NCBI GenBank assembly: GCA_903928615.1
Contig: CAIYRJ010000169.1
Coordinates: 1-6,804, forward strand
Direction of reading: 5' to 3'
Source: an uncultured Actinomycetes bacterium
GTDB lineage: Bacteria; Actinomycetota; Thermoleophilia; Miltoncostaeales; Miltoncostaeaceae
Length of the DNA: 6,804 nt
In this document: in pieces, positions 5,555-6,804 of the stretch
Layout of the letters: every line of letters starts with the position of its first letter
How positions within the stretch are numbered: position 1 is the stretch's first letter
Program-made: the position numbers and the translations under genes
Notes under the pieces: model-generated
The model's database searches: none
The model's input: only the letters and a program-made list of their open reading frames with translations
Told to the model about the DNA's origin: nothing

Positions 5555-6804
5555 ATGGTTCCTCGACTCATCCCCGCCATGCTCGCCATCGCCACGACCG
5601 TGGCCGCGGGCGGTGCCATCGCCACCGCCGCCCCGGTGAACATCTACGGGATCGACGACGCCAACTCGATCTGGGAGATCGACCCCGTCGCGAAGCAGTT
5701 CACGCGCGTGAACGACACCGGCCTGGGCGGGCAGTCGAACTCCATGGCGTACGACACCACGCGCGACCAGTTCTTCTTCACGAACGCCGCCACGTCGAGC
5801 CTGCGGTTCTGGGGCCGGGGGTCGACCGGCGCGGGGTCCACGCCCGCCGTCGCGACCCTGAGCCAGATCGGCGTGGGCACCGATCCTGCCAACGCCTCGT
5901 ACTACGACAACTCGTACTGGTACGTGACCGGCGGGCAGCAACTGCTGCACCGCGTGTCGTTCTCGTACGCCGGCACGACCCCGACCTTCGCCTCGACCAC
6001 GCCCATCTCGCTGGCCGCCAGCGGGTACCCCGCGAGCAACTACGGCGACATCGCGATCAATGCGAAGACGGGGGTGCTCTACGGCACCACCACGGGCGGG
6101 CTCTTCTACCGCATCAACCTCGCCACGGCGGGCCAGCCGGGGTCGTACGCAGCGATCCGCACCGGGCTCACGAGCCTGCAGGTGTCGTTCAACGCCGACT
6201 ACTCCACGCTCTTCGCGCACTCGTACAACACCGGTCGCTGGTACACGCTCGACACCAGCAACGGGAACCTCACCGACCTCGACTTCGCCACCGTCGTCCC
6301 GGGCACGTCCAACGGCTTCCGCGACCTCGGCGGTGCGTCCACCACCGACACGGGCTCCACGTGCAACATCGCGCCGCCGGGCAACTCGGATGACCAGTTC
6401 GCGCAGGTGGGCACCACGGTCAGGTATCCGCCGAAGGTGCGCATCGTCGGATCCGATGGGGCACCCCAGGCCGGCGTGGAGGTGACCTTCACGGTCACCG
6501 CGGGTGGCGGCACCATCGGGGGGCAGTCGACCGTGACCGTGGCCACGGATGAGGATGGCATCGCCACCGCCCCCGCATGGCGCATGGGTGCGTCCGCCGG
6601 TCGTAACACCGTGCTCGCGGACAACGTCGGAACCGTCTGCAACCTGACCTTCTCCGCCACCGCGACCGCCGGGCCGCCCCCCGACCCCGATAGGCCGAAT
6701 GACGGGGGTGGCACCACGCCGCAGAAGCCCGTCACGCCCCTTGTGTTTCCGGACGCCCTCAACGACCCCGGCGTGACGAGCCTCCTCACGCTGCCCATCC
6801 GCAC
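5555..6804 (+). CDS. Secreted beta-propeller-like protein with Big_1-type Ig domain (3' truncated by window)
   Basis: The frame stays open for 416 codons to the right edge, so the C-terminus is missing. Residues 1-26 look like a signal peptide (hydrophobic Ala-rich core, likely cut after ATAA). Residues about 28-260 carry repeated aromatic beta-strand motifs such as IYGIDDANSIWEIDP (30-44), NSMAYDTTRDQFFF (62-75) and DIAINAKTGVLYGTTTGGLF (165-184). They resemble WD40-like, DUF4394/DUF6923-type beta-propellers; this family call is inference. Residues about 276-371 fit a bacterial Ig-like, invasin Big_1-type domain: GAPQAGVEVTFTVTAGGGT (302-320), a DEDGIATAPAWRMG strand pair (332-345), then AGRNTVLA. 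C270 and C362 flank this domain and could form a disulfide. A Pro/Asp/Gly-rich linker begins at about 372. It is likely a cell-surface or secreted adhesion-type protein; the precise role is unknown. The start is supported by GGAGAG at 5545-5550. Confidence 0.8.
   Translation, partial: MVPRLIPAMLAIATTVAAGGAIATAAPVNIYGIDDANSIWEIDPVAKQFTRVNDTGLGGQSNSMAYDTTRDQFFFTNAATSSLRFWGRGSTGAGSTPAVATLSQIGVGTDPANASYYDNSYWYVTGGQQLLHRVSFSYAGTTPTFASTTPISLAASGYPASNYGDIAINAKTGVLYGTTTGGLFYRINLATAGQPGSYAAIRTGLTSLQVSFNADYSTLFAHSYNTGRWYTLDTSNGNLTDLDFATVVPGTSNGFRDLGGASTTDTGSTCNIAPPGNSDDQFAQVGTTVRYPPKVRIVGSDGAPQAGVEVTFTVTAGGGTIGGQSTVTVATDEDGIATAPAWRMGASAGRNTVLADNVGTVCNLTFSATATAGPPPDPDRPNDGGGTTPQKPVTPLVFPDALNDPGVTSLLTLPIR

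Noticed and set aside
5219..6220. A 333-codon minus-strand open frame spanning the divergent spacer
   Set aside because: It overlaps the real thioesterase in another frame and lies opposite the secreted protein; the composition is Arg/Gly-rich and no family motif appears.
5380..6393. A 337-codon plus-strand open frame across the thioesterase, spacer and secreted protein gene
   Set aside because: It starts inside the antisense thioesterase gene, is dominated by Arg/His with no domain pattern, and is out of frame with the clear signal-peptide protein that begins at 5555.

Overview
The window is compact, very GC-rich bacterial DNA with the strong G/C third-position bias, frequent GTG use, ATGA/TGATG gene overlaps and TANNNT-type -10 elements typical of Actinomycetota. 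The gene content (a t6A gene cluster, a Rex repressor, large secreted proteins) fits that phylum. A deep-branching class such as Thermoleophilia is my guess rather than something the sequence proves. I see no rRNA, tRNA, CRISPR, insertion sequence, integrase or other sign of recent transfer.

Layout. Positions 1-4321 form a tightly packed plus-strand cluster: the last 37 codons of tsaB, then rimI, tsaD and a large secreted subtilisin-like (S8) protease. Each gene overlaps the next by 1-4 bases, so they are probably co-transcribed and translationally coupled. TsaB and TsaD act together in making the tRNA modification t6A, and RimI is their usual neighbour. The exported protease is the unusual member. 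At 4346-4996 lies rex, the NADH/NAD+-sensing repressor, with its own probable promoter and a possible leaderless GTG start.

On the minus strand, 5459 down to 4993 holds a two-gene unit: a hotdog-fold acyl-CoA thioesterase followed, with a one-base overlap, by a 33-residue single-span membrane protein. The stop codon of that small gene interlocks with the stop of rex in the tetranucleotide CTAG. A 95-base divergent spacer (5460-5554) carries promoter-like elements in both directions. From 5555 to the right edge a long plus-strand frame stays open and runs off the window. It encodes a secreted protein with a beta-propeller-like N-terminal part, a bacterial Ig-like (Big_1-type) domain and a Pro/Gly-rich linker.

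The points most worth a second look are two TANNNT elements placed 5-6 bases before start codons (leaderless transcripts), an imperfect Rex-operator-like sequence over the rex start, the small membrane protein behind the thioesterase, the exported protease fused to the t6A operon, and the truncated propeller/Ig protein. I did not find convincing evidence of a wholly new multi-gene system.
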